Assembly: GCA_949987705.1 (NCBI GenBank) | Contig: OX465281.1 | Span: forward strand, 158,052,393-158,116,392 | Origin: Thereva unica | Lineage: Eukaryota; Arthropoda; Insecta; Diptera; Therevidae | Reading direction: 5' to 3' | DNA: 64,000 nucleotides | Made by a program: the position numbers and the translations under genes | In this document: positions 33,628-44,330 of the stretch, piece after piece | Position numbering within the stretch: the stretch's first letter is position 1 | How the letters are laid out: the number at the start of each line of letters is the position of its first letter | The notes under the pieces: model-generated | What the model was told of the DNA's origin: nothing | What the model saw: the letters and a program-made list of their open reading frames with translations, nothing else | Databases searched by the model: none

Positions 33628-34300
33628 ACAAAATGTTGACTCTCTAATTTTTTTTGTAAATAATAGTTTTTAGTGAGTAGAATATGTTAAAAAAAAGTTT
33701 CGGAAAATTGGTTGTACGCTACCCCCAAAAATAACCCCCTAAAAACAGGAAAATCAGTTTTTTACTAATATCTCTTAAACAGTAAGTCTTATCATAAAAC
33801 AGTGTTTACGAAGTTTGTAGATTAAGCGATTATCTACAAAAAATGATATTATACATTTTTTTCGTACGTCATGAACGGCACATGAGATATCGCCATTTTA
33901 AAGATTTAAAATATTCACATCCCTTAATTCGCAACTTGTATAGGTCATCAGACGTTCCATAAATTCTCTGTTAGACTACTTGGCTAATATTTTCTGGGGT
34001 TATTCCTGGATGTATTTGGAATAAAACTTTGTTCTAGAGAGGGGGCTATCCCCACTATCCCCTAAGATACAGGGTGTTTACGAAAGAAGAAAATGTTTTT
34101 TTTTAAATTTACTCAAATTTGAATAACTTCTATACTAATTATCGTATAGCAACCTAATTAGGCTCATCTTTTAGCTAAATGTGTGCTCTTTTATTTGATA
34201 CAAAGAACAAAAACTTGAGTGACTCCGTTTAGAAGATATGTTGGTTCAAAGTATGAGCAAAATATGAAAACGAAGAATATTGGGAATTTGCTCACACTTT
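33628..34300. repeat. Left terminal inverted repeat of the long-TIR element
   Basis: About 95% inverse identity with 36584-37259. The inner edge is GGGAATTTGCTCACACTTT. A further diverged inverse copy of the inner part follows at 34300-34400. Confidence 0.85.
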
Positions 34301-34514
34301 GTACCCACATATCTTCTAAATGATGTCACTTAACCTTTTCATCTTTACACGAAATAAAAGAATATACATTTACCGGAAAGATGAGCCTAATTAGGTTGCT
34401 TTACACTAATTAGTCTATAGCCCATGTCAACCTAAAAAAAATAATAAAATTCACCTTCTCAAAGAAATATCGAAAATCCTATAAAAAAACATATTTTTCT
34501 GATGAAATATTTAT

Positions 34515-35178
34515 TTAATCCTCAAGTTCTTCATTTACTTCATCATAAGGATCCAAAAGTGATTCTGAAGGTAACATTTCTTCATTTTCATCATATTTGT
34601 CTTCTCCTGGGAGTCCTGTAGGTGGTAAATTATGACAACCTCGAATGTAACATGTCCCGCACACATTGGAGCAATGTAATCCAGCTTTTTTACCATTACA
34701 ATGGTTACAGCTACCTTTTTTACAGTTGCAAAATATAAGGTACAGCAAATTCTTGGGTGCTGGCATTTTTGTCATTTGCACAGGTGTCAAAATATCCTCC
34801 ATCTTCCATCCCCAGTCCCGAGGATCAAGGTCATTTGATAACCATTGTTGTACTTGAACATATTTGGTAGCAATTTAAATGATACTTTGCATTAACAGCC
34901 AGTAAATCTTTAAATACTATTCGTTTTACACAGTCTGTGCTCATTTCATCTAAATTTTTCTCTATCATCTTTATAAAGGTTTCTTTGAAAGTTTTACAAG
35001 TAACATTTCTTATTATTCTACGTAATTTTTTTCTTTTTTTTTCTCTCTTTTTTTCATTTGCTTCCGAGCCACAAATAAAGCAATTTATTGAGAAGTCCAA
35101 CGTTTTTCTTACTTTCTTTTAATAGGGCTGTATTTAAATTTATTTGAAGTTGGTGGTTTCGGATCTTCAATATTGTAC
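34515..35178 (-). pseudogene. Cys-rich transposon protein, N- and C-terminal pieces fused by deletion
   Basis: Frame 35100-34831 starts near INCFICGSEANEKK, a CxxC followed by a basic stretch, and has DLLAVNAKYHLNCYQ (H and C after a DLL motif). Frame 34802-34515 has DPRDWGWKMED just before it, APKNLLYLIFCNCKKGSC and repeated C-x-C pairs ending CYIRGCHN, a CXC-like cluster, then an acidic tail. As I recall, large uncharacterised insect proteins have these two ends separated by several hundred residues, so the core seems deleted here. The function is unknown to me. A candidate 3' splice site TTTAG ends at 35179. Confidence 0.6.
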
Positions 35179-35241
35179 CTAAATGGAGGAATTTATTGCC
35201 GAAAATTATTGAAATGGTTCATTCATATTATTCATATTAAT

Positions 35242-36238
35242 TAGTGATGAAACGATTATCACTTAGCGATTACGATAACGATTACGATTATCAGCCACAA
35301 TAATCGACGATTACGATTACGATTATTGCAACATTTTGTATATTTTAAATAAAACATATTTTAAAGTTAAGGAAATGTGTTACAATATTACAAAATTTGG
35401 TATTCAAAATTAAAATACTACAAACACAATATTTCTAAATTGTCAGTCTGTTTTTTGTCAGTCTGAATCAAGCCGGCAATCGAAAGCGACCTTTTAGATG
35501 CGACACTGGAAGGTTTTAAACACAAACATTTTTGCGATTTATGGCAAAAACAGGGGTGGTAGCACGTAAGTTGTTTCAATCGACCTCTTCATACAAAAAT
35601 TCAAGTTTTACAAATATTTTTGCATGAGGAGGTCGTTTGAAACAACTTACGTGCTACCACCCCTGGGTATTGTGTGGCCATTTACCAAAACTGAAAAATG
35701 TTGGCATCTTGCAGTAGGTTGGAGGATTTGATACACGAGTCTACTTCTTCTATGGCTGGAATACCTACATATAAAAAGCATAAATAGTCGCGTTGTCTTT
35801 GAAATTTTTTAAAAAAAGAGGCTTTGTGATGACACAGAAATCATCAATTTTATCTTTGCAGATACCCCAGATACTGTTTTACTGGTGGAGAGCTGAGCAA
35901 CAGAAGCTTCACTGTTTAAATTTGCCAGTACTAATGTGCTCTGAGGAGAAAATGTAAAAAACCAACCAAACCTGTTTGCCAACTATGCGAACGGGACTGG
36001 GAGCTCCCTAAGCTGTCGAAGGAGAGTTCCTAATGCGTTCGGATACATCATGTAAAGGTGTAATATATAAGACGCATTTATAAAGGTTCTTAACGACAAT
36101 TTAAACAAAATTTATTTTAAAAAACTTTTCATAGATAATCGACAAATAATCGCAATGATAATCGACGATTACGATTAATCGTTAAATACTAATAATCGTC
36201 GATTACGATTAATCGTAATCGAAATCGTTTCACCACTA
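35242..36238. mobile_element. hAT-like MITE inside the long-TIR element
   Basis: Ends TAGTGATGAAACGAT and the inverse of TAGTGGTGAAACGAT are flanked by an exact 8-bp duplication ATATTAAT (35234-35241 and 36239-36246). Both ends contain multiple CGATTACGATTA copies. No transposase frame. Confidence 0.92.
35551..35665. repeat. 115-bp hairpin with ~37-bp arms
   Basis: CAGGGGTGGTAGCACGTAAG at 35551 recurs exactly in inverse, ending at 35665. It is nested inside the hAT-like MITE. No target duplication is visible. Confidence 0.9.
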
Positions 36239-36265
36239 ATATTAATGCAAAATATATATACATAC

Positions 36266-36512
36266 CTAAACTTATCATTTTCCTCCAAAATGATATTTTT
36301 TGTCTGCATTTGAAATGGACTTTAATGGAGCTTACTTTTTTCAACGTTTTGTAATTTCCATCTTCTCTTTCAAGGCTTGTCCTTCTTAAATTTTCAATAC
36401 CCCTTATTACAGTAACAGAATTTCCCTTGACTAAAATTCTGTTTACAAATGAAACAATATTCTTCCATTTTTTTAAATAATTGATTTTATTGCATTTGAA
36501 ATTAATTAACAT
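36266..36512 (-). pseudogene. Possible 5' exon of the Cys-rich transposon gene
   Basis: The minus-strand frame begins MLINFKCNKINYLKKW and has VIRGIENL, REDGNYKTL and VHFKCRQKI, with Cys spaced as in other long insect proteins of this type. It ends at a GTATGT donor-like site (36265). The next acceptor-like site is at 35179, and the 1-kb hAT element lies in between, in the presumed intron. The phases of the two sides do not match without a one-base change, so splicing is an inference. Confidence 0.45.
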
Positions 36513-36583
36513 TAAATATCTTTATGACAATGCACTAAACGCAGGTTTACAAGCAGGCGGATAAGGTACTATCTACTACGTTT

Positions 36584-37259
36584 AAAGTGTGAGCAAATTC
36601 CCAATATTCTTCGTTTTCACATTTTGCTCATACTTTGAACCAACATATCTTCTAAACGGAGTCACTCAAGTTTTTGTTTTTTATATCAAATAAAAGAGCA
36701 CACATTTAGCTAAAAGATGAGCCTAATTAGGTTGCTATACGATAATTAGTATAGAAGTTATTCAAATTTGAGTAAATTTAAAAAAAAAAACATTTTCTTC
36801 TTTCGTAAACACCCTGTATCTTAGGGGATAGTGGGGATAGCCCCCTCTCTAGAACAAATTTTTATTCCAAATACATCCAGGGAATCACCCCTGAAAATAT
36901 TAATCAAGTAGTCCAACAGAGAATTTATGGAACGTTCTGATGACCTATACAAGTTGCGAATTAGGGGATGTGAATATTTTAAATCTTTAAAATGGCGATA
37001 TCTCATGAACGGCAGTTCGTACGAAAAAAATGTATAATATCATTTTTGTAGATAATCGCTTAATCTACAAACTTCGTAAACACTGTTTTATGATAAGACT
37101 TACTGTATAAGAGCATATTAGTAAAAAACTGATTTTCCTGTTTTTAGGGGGTTGTTTTTGGGGGTAGGCGTACAACCAATTTTCCGAAACTTTTTTTTAA
37201 CATATTCTACTCACTAAAAACTATTATTTACAAAACAAATTGGAGAGTTAACATTTTGT
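36584..37259. repeat. Right terminal inverted repeat of the long-TIR element
   Basis: Inverse of 33628-34300. Outer end TTAACATTTTGT at about 37248-37259. It borders the inverted Helitron at 37266. Confidence 0.85.
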
Positions 37260-37265
37260 TGGAGG

Positions 37266-38376
37266 GTTTCATTAACATTTTTCCCTCACGACTGGACTAT
37301 ATGTGCAATGTTTACCTTCAAAAAAAAGTCAGCCGTTATTATCCCTAAAAAGGGTTTATTATAGTGTATTTTTTTAATAAATATGGTAAACAAATTGCTG
37401 CTTATATCACCTTGTGCTCAACAAATCTGCAAGTTTTGAAGCAGAAGATTGGCATGTATATGTTATCAAGAGAAGTGACATTTTAGGGTTTGACGAACGT
37501 TCGTTAAGTTTGTTCGCCTATTTACGTGGGTGCAAGAAATTATGAAGCAAATCACAAATGAAGTGCAAGAAATTATGAAGCAATCACAAATGAATATTAA
37601 ATAAAGTGAATTTGGAGTCATTCATTTCTTCGTGATTATATAGCTCCAGCGGTTTAGAGTTGACCCCATTTCACCCCCTCAAGGGATGAATTTCGAAAAA
37701 TCGCTTTATAGTGGATGTCCACGCCATTATAGGGATGCACTGTCAAAATTTCAGCCCTATAGCTCCAGCGGTTTGTAAAAACCCCATTTCACACCCTTAG
37801 GAGATGAATTTCGAAAAATCGCTTTAGAGTGGATGTACACGCCATAATAGGGATGCACTGTCAAAATTTCAGCCCTATAGCTTTAGCGGTTTGGATAAAC
37901 CCCATTTCACCCCCTTAGGGGATGAATTTCGAAAAAACGCTTTTTTGTGGATGTCCACGTCATTAGGTATAGGGATGCACTGTAAAAATTTCAACCCTAT
38001 AGCTCCAGCGGTTTGGGTAAACCCCATTTGACCCTCTCAGGGGATGAATTTTGAAAAATCGCTTCTTAGTGGATTTCCACATCATTATAGAGATGCACTG
38101 TCAAAATTTCAGCCCTTTAGCTCTAGCGGTTTAGGTTGCGCGTTGTCTGTCATTCAGTTACAATAGAAAAAAGTAAAGAAAAAATATCCCCTACAGCTTA
38201 TTGAACCCCATTCACCCCCTTCAACCCTTTTTTCTCCAAAAAAAAAGTAGCCTATGTCCGTCTCCAAGGTCTAAACTATGTCTGTAGCAAATTTCATCAA
38301 AATCGGTCCAGTGGTTTAGGCGTGAAAGCGTAACAGACAGACAGAATTACTTTCGCATTTATAATATTAGTAAGGA
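37266..38376 (-). mobile_element. Inverted, 3'-truncated Helitron copy
   Basis: On the minus strand it begins A|TCCTTACTAATATTATAAATG at 38376 and repeats the order seen at 12752: the GTCTGTCTG segment, TAGACCTTGG, then four to five ~117-bp satellite units (38150-37640), then the GTGATTGCTTCATAATTTC segment. It diverges after TTGCACATA (37290), before the CTAG terminus. Confidence 0.75.
37640..38150 (-). repeat. Satellite units of the inverted Helitron
   Basis: About 4.5 head-to-tail ~117-bp units in opposite orientation to 17752-19132. Confidence 0.85.
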
Positions 38377-39179
38377 TGTTTTCATTACTTTCTGCATAGG
38401 CAAAGTGCCCTCTATTGAGGATCAATTAATCGCCGGTGAAAATTGAGGGTTTTAAAAACTATAGGGTCGTATGTTAAAACTCTTCAGTGTAACTTTTATC
38501 ATAGATTGTGAATCTGGGGGTAGGTATCTGTGTTATTTTGAATATACATATTTACATTTTACTAAGTTTTATTATAAGAGCTATAATAAAACTAATTTAT
38601 AGGTTAAATTTTCAATTATAATTGATATTATTAGCCTAAAAAGTTGCAAATTCATTAGAATCAGACTACGGTATCAAGTTTATAATAAAGATTCATATCT
38701 TAACTTAATATCTGTGTTAATTTTAGTTGGTAATATGTGCTACCCTCCAGCTACTTAAATAATTAATAAAATGAATTCAAAAAAATGAAAAATAGTTTCT
38801 TGTTTTTTAAGCTATATGTATTTCTTTATATTTAGGAGCATCTTCTGAGATATATATTATGACCTCGACAATTAGTAGATATTGCTTACGTACAAAAAGA
38901 TCCAGTTGGGGCCTGCTGCACAATGTAATGCTATGTTCACAGAACAAGATACAAGACAACATTACACACTTTACACTTCAGACAAAGCTTTGGGGCAAAT
39001 ACCAAAGTCCAACACAATTTAATAAGAAAAACTGCAACTGCAACTGCAAGATTTACCGGATTTATGAAAATATGAAAAGAAAGAGATACTCCCTGGAAAA
39101 TATATCTACTACTGAATCATCTTAAAAGTATGTTTACAAGATTTGTTAGATCACTCATCAGTGAGACTGTATCATGCAT
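38377..39179. other. No recognisable feature
   Basis: AT-rich. An 88-codon frame at 38859-39125 has no recognisable domain and I do not call it a gene. Confidence 0.5.
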
Positions 39180-39620
39180 TGCATGAGGTGATTTCTACAC
39201 TTCTAAAAAACCAGCCTGGAACGAGGGAGGAGTGTGAGACGTTGGTCCACGGCCCAGAACCCTTCTGCGGCATCTCTTGGTCCACCTCCATTTCCCTGGT
39301 AGAGGAGTGAATTAAGCGACTAAACCTATCCTATTGGGCTAAAGATCTTATAAAACCGTTTGCTGTAAGAGGCACTATCACTTTAAACAGAGCGGACCTA
39401 AGTCTGCTGGTTGGTTATCTGACTGGCCATGTAGGATTGCGGTATTACCTCCACAACTAGGACTGTCTCAAGAGACAGAATGCCGACTCTGCATGGAAGG
39501 CGGCCAGACTTCCACACATATTCTTTGTGAATAAGCCTTAATTGGCCGCAGTGTTCACCATGTGGCGTGCCCCTTCATTCCTTAAAAAAACCTTGAAACA
39601 ATTTCTCTGGTTACAAAATA
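39180..39620 (+). pseudogene. LINE RNase H / C-terminal zinc motif relic
   Basis: Plus-strand codons over several frames read GPEPFCGIS, LVEEWIK-like, LSLLVGYLTGHVGLRYYL, then CRLCMEGGQTSTHILCE. The TGH...CxxC...H...C order is the C-terminal part of RNase H-bearing LINEs. The wording differs from the family at 30150 and 57183, so it is a different LINE. Stops at 39347 and 39461 and frameshifts make it non-coding. Confidence 0.6.
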
Positions 39621-39976
39621 TGGATGTCAACGCACATCCGGACAAGCTGCATATAAACAGCTATTCCAAGATGACACAGTTTCAGATTCAAACATTTATT
39701 TGATTACTAAAGTACCGATACTGTTAGAAATCGATATCATAGGCGGTTGAGGGAAAACTATTGTTTGAAAAAATGCGACTGCATCTAGCTGTTGTTGATG
39801 TTTCTTAACAACAACAACATTATTACTCAAATAGAAAAAATCATACCAGCAAAAATAAAATGGCAAGGTACTGAATTAAATTTGAGACATAGTTTAACTC
39901 TGTGTATGATTGGCGAAAGAGCTATGCTATAACTGACACTAAATATTATCACCGATGTTATCTGTGTCATTTGACG

Positions 39977-40432
39977 TTTTTTTTTTTTTTATTTATTTGT
40001 CTCTTTGTACTGTTCAACACTCTATTTTTTCGGATAGGATGTCGAACAGGAGCTCTAGCCGGAAGATAGAAAGTAGAAAGAAAGAAAGAAGTAGGAAGGG
40101 AATGTCACAACCTAGCCGCGATATTGTTTATTCCACCTACTTCCAACCATTTTGCCACTCTGGCATCGGGGCATTTGAGAAACAACTCGCTGGAGTGTTA
40201 TGCCTCCTGAAACGAGTTGAATCTCATCAGCCAACCGATGACATGCGCTTGGTGGAGTGGGAAAGGACTAGCGAAGGCTATGAATCAGGAATGTAAAGAG
40301 GGGAGAAGAAAGAAGGAAAGTTATGCGGATGGGAAAGTGGAAAAGGCGAAGGACCGTGGGGCTGGCCGGGATTCAAACCCGGGACCTCTGGGATAGTAGT
40401 CAGACACCTTACCCTAGACTACCGAGGCCCCC
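39977..40432 (-). mobile_element. tRNA-derived SINE, second copy
   Basis: Same family as 26028-26507. Head at 40432-40350 (A-box slightly changed, B-box GGTTTGAATCC), body with ACTCGCTGGAGTGTTATGCC, tail T-run at 39977-39990. Confidence 0.85.
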
Positions 40433-40538
40433 AAAATACTTTAATAAGATATCTATTAATGTGTCCAAAAAATATCAACAGATTTTTTAAATTTTGGATT
40501 ATCTTCACATGCATAATTAAAAATATAAAGCTTCAGTA

Positions 40539-41637
40539 ATTGAGGAGCGTCGGAACAAAAACCGATATATACCATTTACCACATTTTTCACAAATTAAAA
40601 AAAAGCTTGTAAATTTTTTAATGTTACAAAAGTGGAAAATTATAGAATGTCAATTTGCAGTAAAAGTGACATCGATTGGTGTGTGAAACTTGTAGGAGGG
40701 TAGATACTTAATTTAGCGAGATACTTGGCGGACAAGTTTGGATATATCGGTTTTTGACGCGATCATTTGGTTATATCGGTTTTTTTAGCATTTTTATGGG
40801 AAAAAAATCTCTTTTCTCAGCAATTAATTAACCGATTTTAATGACTTTGAGTGCGTTGGAAAGAGGACACCCCAACGCAACTTTTGGTACAATATGGAGC
40901 ACCAGGGCTCCCGTGGAGGGGCCCCAATGCACTTTTCTGCATCGAGGTGCACTAAGTGCATTATGTTATACTAATATTAAATTAAGGCGAATGAATGTAT
41001 TCTTCCCGTGTAGAGGAGAAATTTACGAAAATTTTGAGCCATCAACCACCCCCCTAACATGTATGGGGGCGGAGATATGATTTTTTTTTGCATAAACATG
41101 CAGTTTTGTGCAGCGGTGTAGTACTCAAATGCACTTTTCTCAGTAATTAATTAACCAATTTTAATGATTTTGACTTTGTTGGAAAGAGGACACTCCAACG
41201 CAACTTTTGGTACAATATGGAGCACCAGGGCTACCCTGGAGGGGCCCCAATCACGTGAGGGTAAGGCGAAGTATTTACGAAGAGCGTTCAGATATTTTTT
41301 GGGAATCGATTTAATAAAAGAATAGAAAAATAGATTAAGCTTCTTTGTAAACGTGTACCTAATCGGAATTTGAACCGACCATTGTTGAATTGTGTAAAAC
41401 TTAATAAGAATTATCGGTTTTTAATCCAACAACAAGAACCTGTTGAATTTAAAAATTTATTTGTCGCGTTTTGATCTGACCACAGTATTTTGATATTTTT
41501 TTTAAGATGGATGTAATTGATTTTTAATTGATTTCTTTCCTTAAGGGTGTATAATTAAACATTTTGTAACAGAAAAAAAATGAAAAAAAAAATGTCCAAA
41601 ATGCGACATATCGGTTTTTGTTCCGACGCTCCTCAAT
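40539..41637. mobile_element. TIR element with internal ~115-bp direct repeats
   Basis: Ends ATTGAGGAGCGTCGGAAC (40539) and its inverse (to 41637), about 33 bp including AAAAACCGATAT. Two direct copies of a ~115-bp unit (40812-40930 and 41130-41250) contain GGAAAGAGGACAC and TACAATATGGAGCACCAGGG. No transposase; target duplication unclear. Confidence 0.75.
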
Positions 41638-41732
41638 TGTTAATCATGTTTTTTCTTCGATTCCTTCAAATTTTTAAACGTTTAAATCAGTCAATAAGTT
41701 TTAGCCAAAAATTTAAGAAAATCCGCCTGTGT

Positions 41733-41872
41733 ACGGCCGGCCGAGAAAGGAACATGGTTCCCCAGGGTAGCATTCCAGCGCCTTACCTCTAGGCTACCGA
41801 TATATACTTTATTAGGAATCTCTTTTTTGTTGTTAAATATACTTCCGGTTGGAATTTCCAGACTATTTCTCT
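41733..41872 (-). repeat. tRNA-like repeat, uninterrupted copy
   Basis: On the minus strand it has GGTAGCCTAGAGGTAAGG (A-box-like), a degraded B-box, and upstream AATTCCAACCGGAAGTATAT. The second copy (41953-42027 plus 56180-56253) is split by the LINE, so this copy shows the pre-insertion structure. Confidence 0.75.
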
Positions 41873-41952
41873 TGAGTATCATTATTAAATAATATAATTT
41901 AGTGGCAGATTCAAAACATGTTCCACCGAAGTAAAAAAAAAATATATTTCAT

Positions 41953-42027
41953 CACGGCCGGCCGAGTATTGAACTGGGTTCCCCGGGATAGCATTCCAGC
42001 GCCTTACCTCTAGGCTACCGATATATA
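41953..42027 (-). repeat. tRNA-like repeat, left part of the occupied copy
   Basis: Same A-box-like and GGCCGGCCG ends as 41733-41872. It ends in ATATATA (42021-42027), which is repeated at 56180-56186. Confidence 0.75.
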
Positions 42028-42264
42028 TTCAATTCAATTCAATTCAATTTATTTTATATATAAGGAAGTACACAAGACTTACATCTTTTAGAGTACAATA
42101 TCATTATAATTTGAATTCTAACATGGCAAGAAAAATACCTAGTCTAAGCTTAATACCTAACAGAATAGAGAACAACTAGAGTTAAGAAGCATATCAAGGT
42201 TGTTCAATAGTAGATAGAAAGAGGGGAACTTTGGCTATTAGAAAGTAGAAGGAAGAAGGGAAAG

Positions 42265-42537
42265 CTATAGAGAAGAGGTGGATAGGAGAAGAGAAACTTG
42301 TTTCCTGAAAGTGGTGACTGTGGTAATTCTTTGTAAAGAGGAGGGAAGATCATTCCAGAGTCTAATCGCGTGCACAAAAAAGGAACGACTACCAATTCGA
42401 GACCGATGGGCTGGTATAAGAAATTTAAGTGATCTCGAGGTTTGCAAGGGGGTAAGGAAGTCGGATAGGTAAGAAGGGCTTTTAGCGTAGAAGACTTTAT
42501 GTAGAAGAGCTAGTGCCATAATATCGAAAAATTCGAG
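42265..42537 (-). pseudogene. LINE RT C-terminal tail (third piece)
   Basis: The frame carries EFFDIMALALLHKVFYA, SPSYL, SRIGSRSFFVHAIRLWNDLP and TFRKQVSLLL, the characteristic C-terminus of CR1-like RTs, ending at TAA 42265. The frame appears to extend upstream to 42582, but that part belongs to the gypsy element. Confidence 0.8.
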
Positions 42538-42569
42538 ATCGAATTCAAAAATACATTCTAGACAACATT

Positions 42570-43255
42570 TATGTTGGTACAATCGACGATATGGCAGAGA
42601 TGCCAGAAGGTGTATCTCTCCATGTCAAAACCACAAAGAATCGAATAGTTCAAAAAACGAACATTAACTACTTCGGCAGCGGCCTCTGGAGTAGGTAAAA
42701 TATCACGCCGCTTATTTGTTTTTGATAAGTCGACTAGAACTCATTTTCTTATAGATACAGGAGCAGAAATCTCAATAATCCCCAATAAAGCACATTACAA
42801 ATACACAAAACAATCTCACTTCAACCTAGTAGCCGCAAACGGCGATCCGATCTCTACGTATGGTTTCAAACGATTAACGCTAGATTTAAACCTACGACGG
42901 GTATTTGATCACACTTTCGTGATTGCTGCCGTTGACTATGCGATTATTGGAGCAGACCTAATATAACCTACTAGTCGACTTGAGAGAAAGAAAACTTATA
43001 GATAAAACAACTTTATTGTCAGTGAATTGCATTTCACGAAATGTTAAATCATTCAGCCCAAAATTATATCCACTAGAAGGCGAATTCGCATCCATACTCA
43101 ATGCATTTCCGTCACTTAAAGCTCCGCCAAATTTCAACACAAATGTCCAACATAATGTCGTACACCATATCCACACTCAAGGACCTCTTCCGTCTGCACG
43201 ACCTAGAAGTTAAAACAGCGAACGATTTCAAGCTGCCAAAAGGGAATTCCAGGAG
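42570..43255 (+). pseudogene. Gypsy gag knuckle and protease region, frameshifted
   Basis: Codons from 42572 give the gag zinc knuckle, then a stop at 42658. Another frame gives SRRLFVFDKS and FLIDTGAEISIIP (active site DTG near 42760) and ends in IIGADLI. A third frame continues LLVDLRERKLIDKTTLLSV to 43213. At least three frame changes lie before the RT frame opens. Nothing upstream of the knuckle is present. Confidence 0.75.
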
Positions 43256-44294
43256 ATGGTTAGATTAGGCATATGCCGTCCTTCATCATCGCCTGTAGCT
43301 TCACCCCTACATTTAGTACCCAAAAAAACAACGGCAGAGCTAAGGCCTTGTGGAGATTACCGACAGCTCAACGCAGCTACGATTTTCGATAAATATCCTT
43401 TGCCAAACATCCAAGATTTTACCTTAAATCTTCACGGATGCAAAATATTTTCTAAAATTGATCTTATCAGGGCATACCATCAGATCCCGGTCGCCCCTGA
43501 AGACATCCACAAAACCGCTGTCACAACTCCTTTCGGCCTATTTGAGTTTCTCCGGATGCCCTTTGGCGTTAAGAACGGAGCTCAGACGTTCCAACGCTTC
43601 ATAAACGAAGTGTTAACTCGTTTCGATTTTACATTCGCATGTGTTGACGACATTCTTATCAGTAGCAAATCTGCACAAGAGCACAAGGAACATTTCAAGA
43701 TTTTGTTCGCAAGATTAGAGCAATACGGCATTAATGTCAACCCTACAAAGTGTATTTTCGGAGTTAGTCGACTTGACTTTTTAGGGCACGAAATTTCGGA
43801 AAAGGGCATAACACCATCAAAAGAAAGAGTAGAAGCAATAGTTGATTTTCCGACACCCTCAACATGTAAAAAATTACAACGTTTTCTTGGAATGATCAAT
43901 TTCTATCACAGATTTCTACCAAACGTCGCGAAATACTGTGCACCGCTATATGATGCCATAAAAGAGTGCCCATCACAAAAAGATTCAAAAGAGAACCTTA
44001 AAGCTGCGAAAACGCAATTCACCAATATTAAAACAATATTAAAGAACTTCACGCTATTAGAACACCCTGATCCCACGGCAAAGGTTAGCTTATGGGTAGA
44101 CGCATCAAATGATGCGATCGGTGGTGTCTTACAACAATTTAAAGAAGGTAATTGGAAACCCTTGAGCTTCTTTTCTCTTCTTTCTCTCTCTCTTCTCTCT
44201 ATCTTCCGGCTAGAGCTGCTGTTCGACGGTGTATATGGAAAAAAAATAGATTGTCGACAGTACAAAGGGACTTTCCCTAAGCCTCTAGTCTGCC

Positions 44295-44330
<36 letters not shown>

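Larger units (their letters stand above)
33628..37259 (-). mobile_element. Long-TIR DNA transposon with Cys-rich gene remnants
   Basis: 33628-34300 and 36584-37259 are inverse copies of about 675 bp, starting ACAAAATGTT and including ACAGGGTGTTTACGAAAGAA and a palindrome-rich inner part. Between them lie minus-strand fragments of a Cys-rich gene and a hAT MITE. I did not find a target duplication. The family is not one I can name. Confidence 0.75.

Noticed and set aside
12752..38376. A single 25-kb element bounded by inverted ATCCTTACTAATATT ends
   Set aside because: The left Helitron has its own 3' CTAG end at 19781 and the right one is an independent truncated copy. The ends are two Helitron 5' ends in opposite orientation, not TIRs.
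38859..39125. Small protein gene of 88 codons
   Set aside because: No recognisable domain; low-complexity Asn/Lys-rich sequence in AT-rich spacer.
41733..42027. Pair of tRNA genes
   Set aside because: The A-box is good, but the B-box and acceptor pairing are degraded and both copies lie in a longer duplicated unit.
44299..44326. Lys-rich nucleolar-type motif in gypsy pol
   Set aside because: It is the translated A-run of an inserted SINE, not a protein feature.
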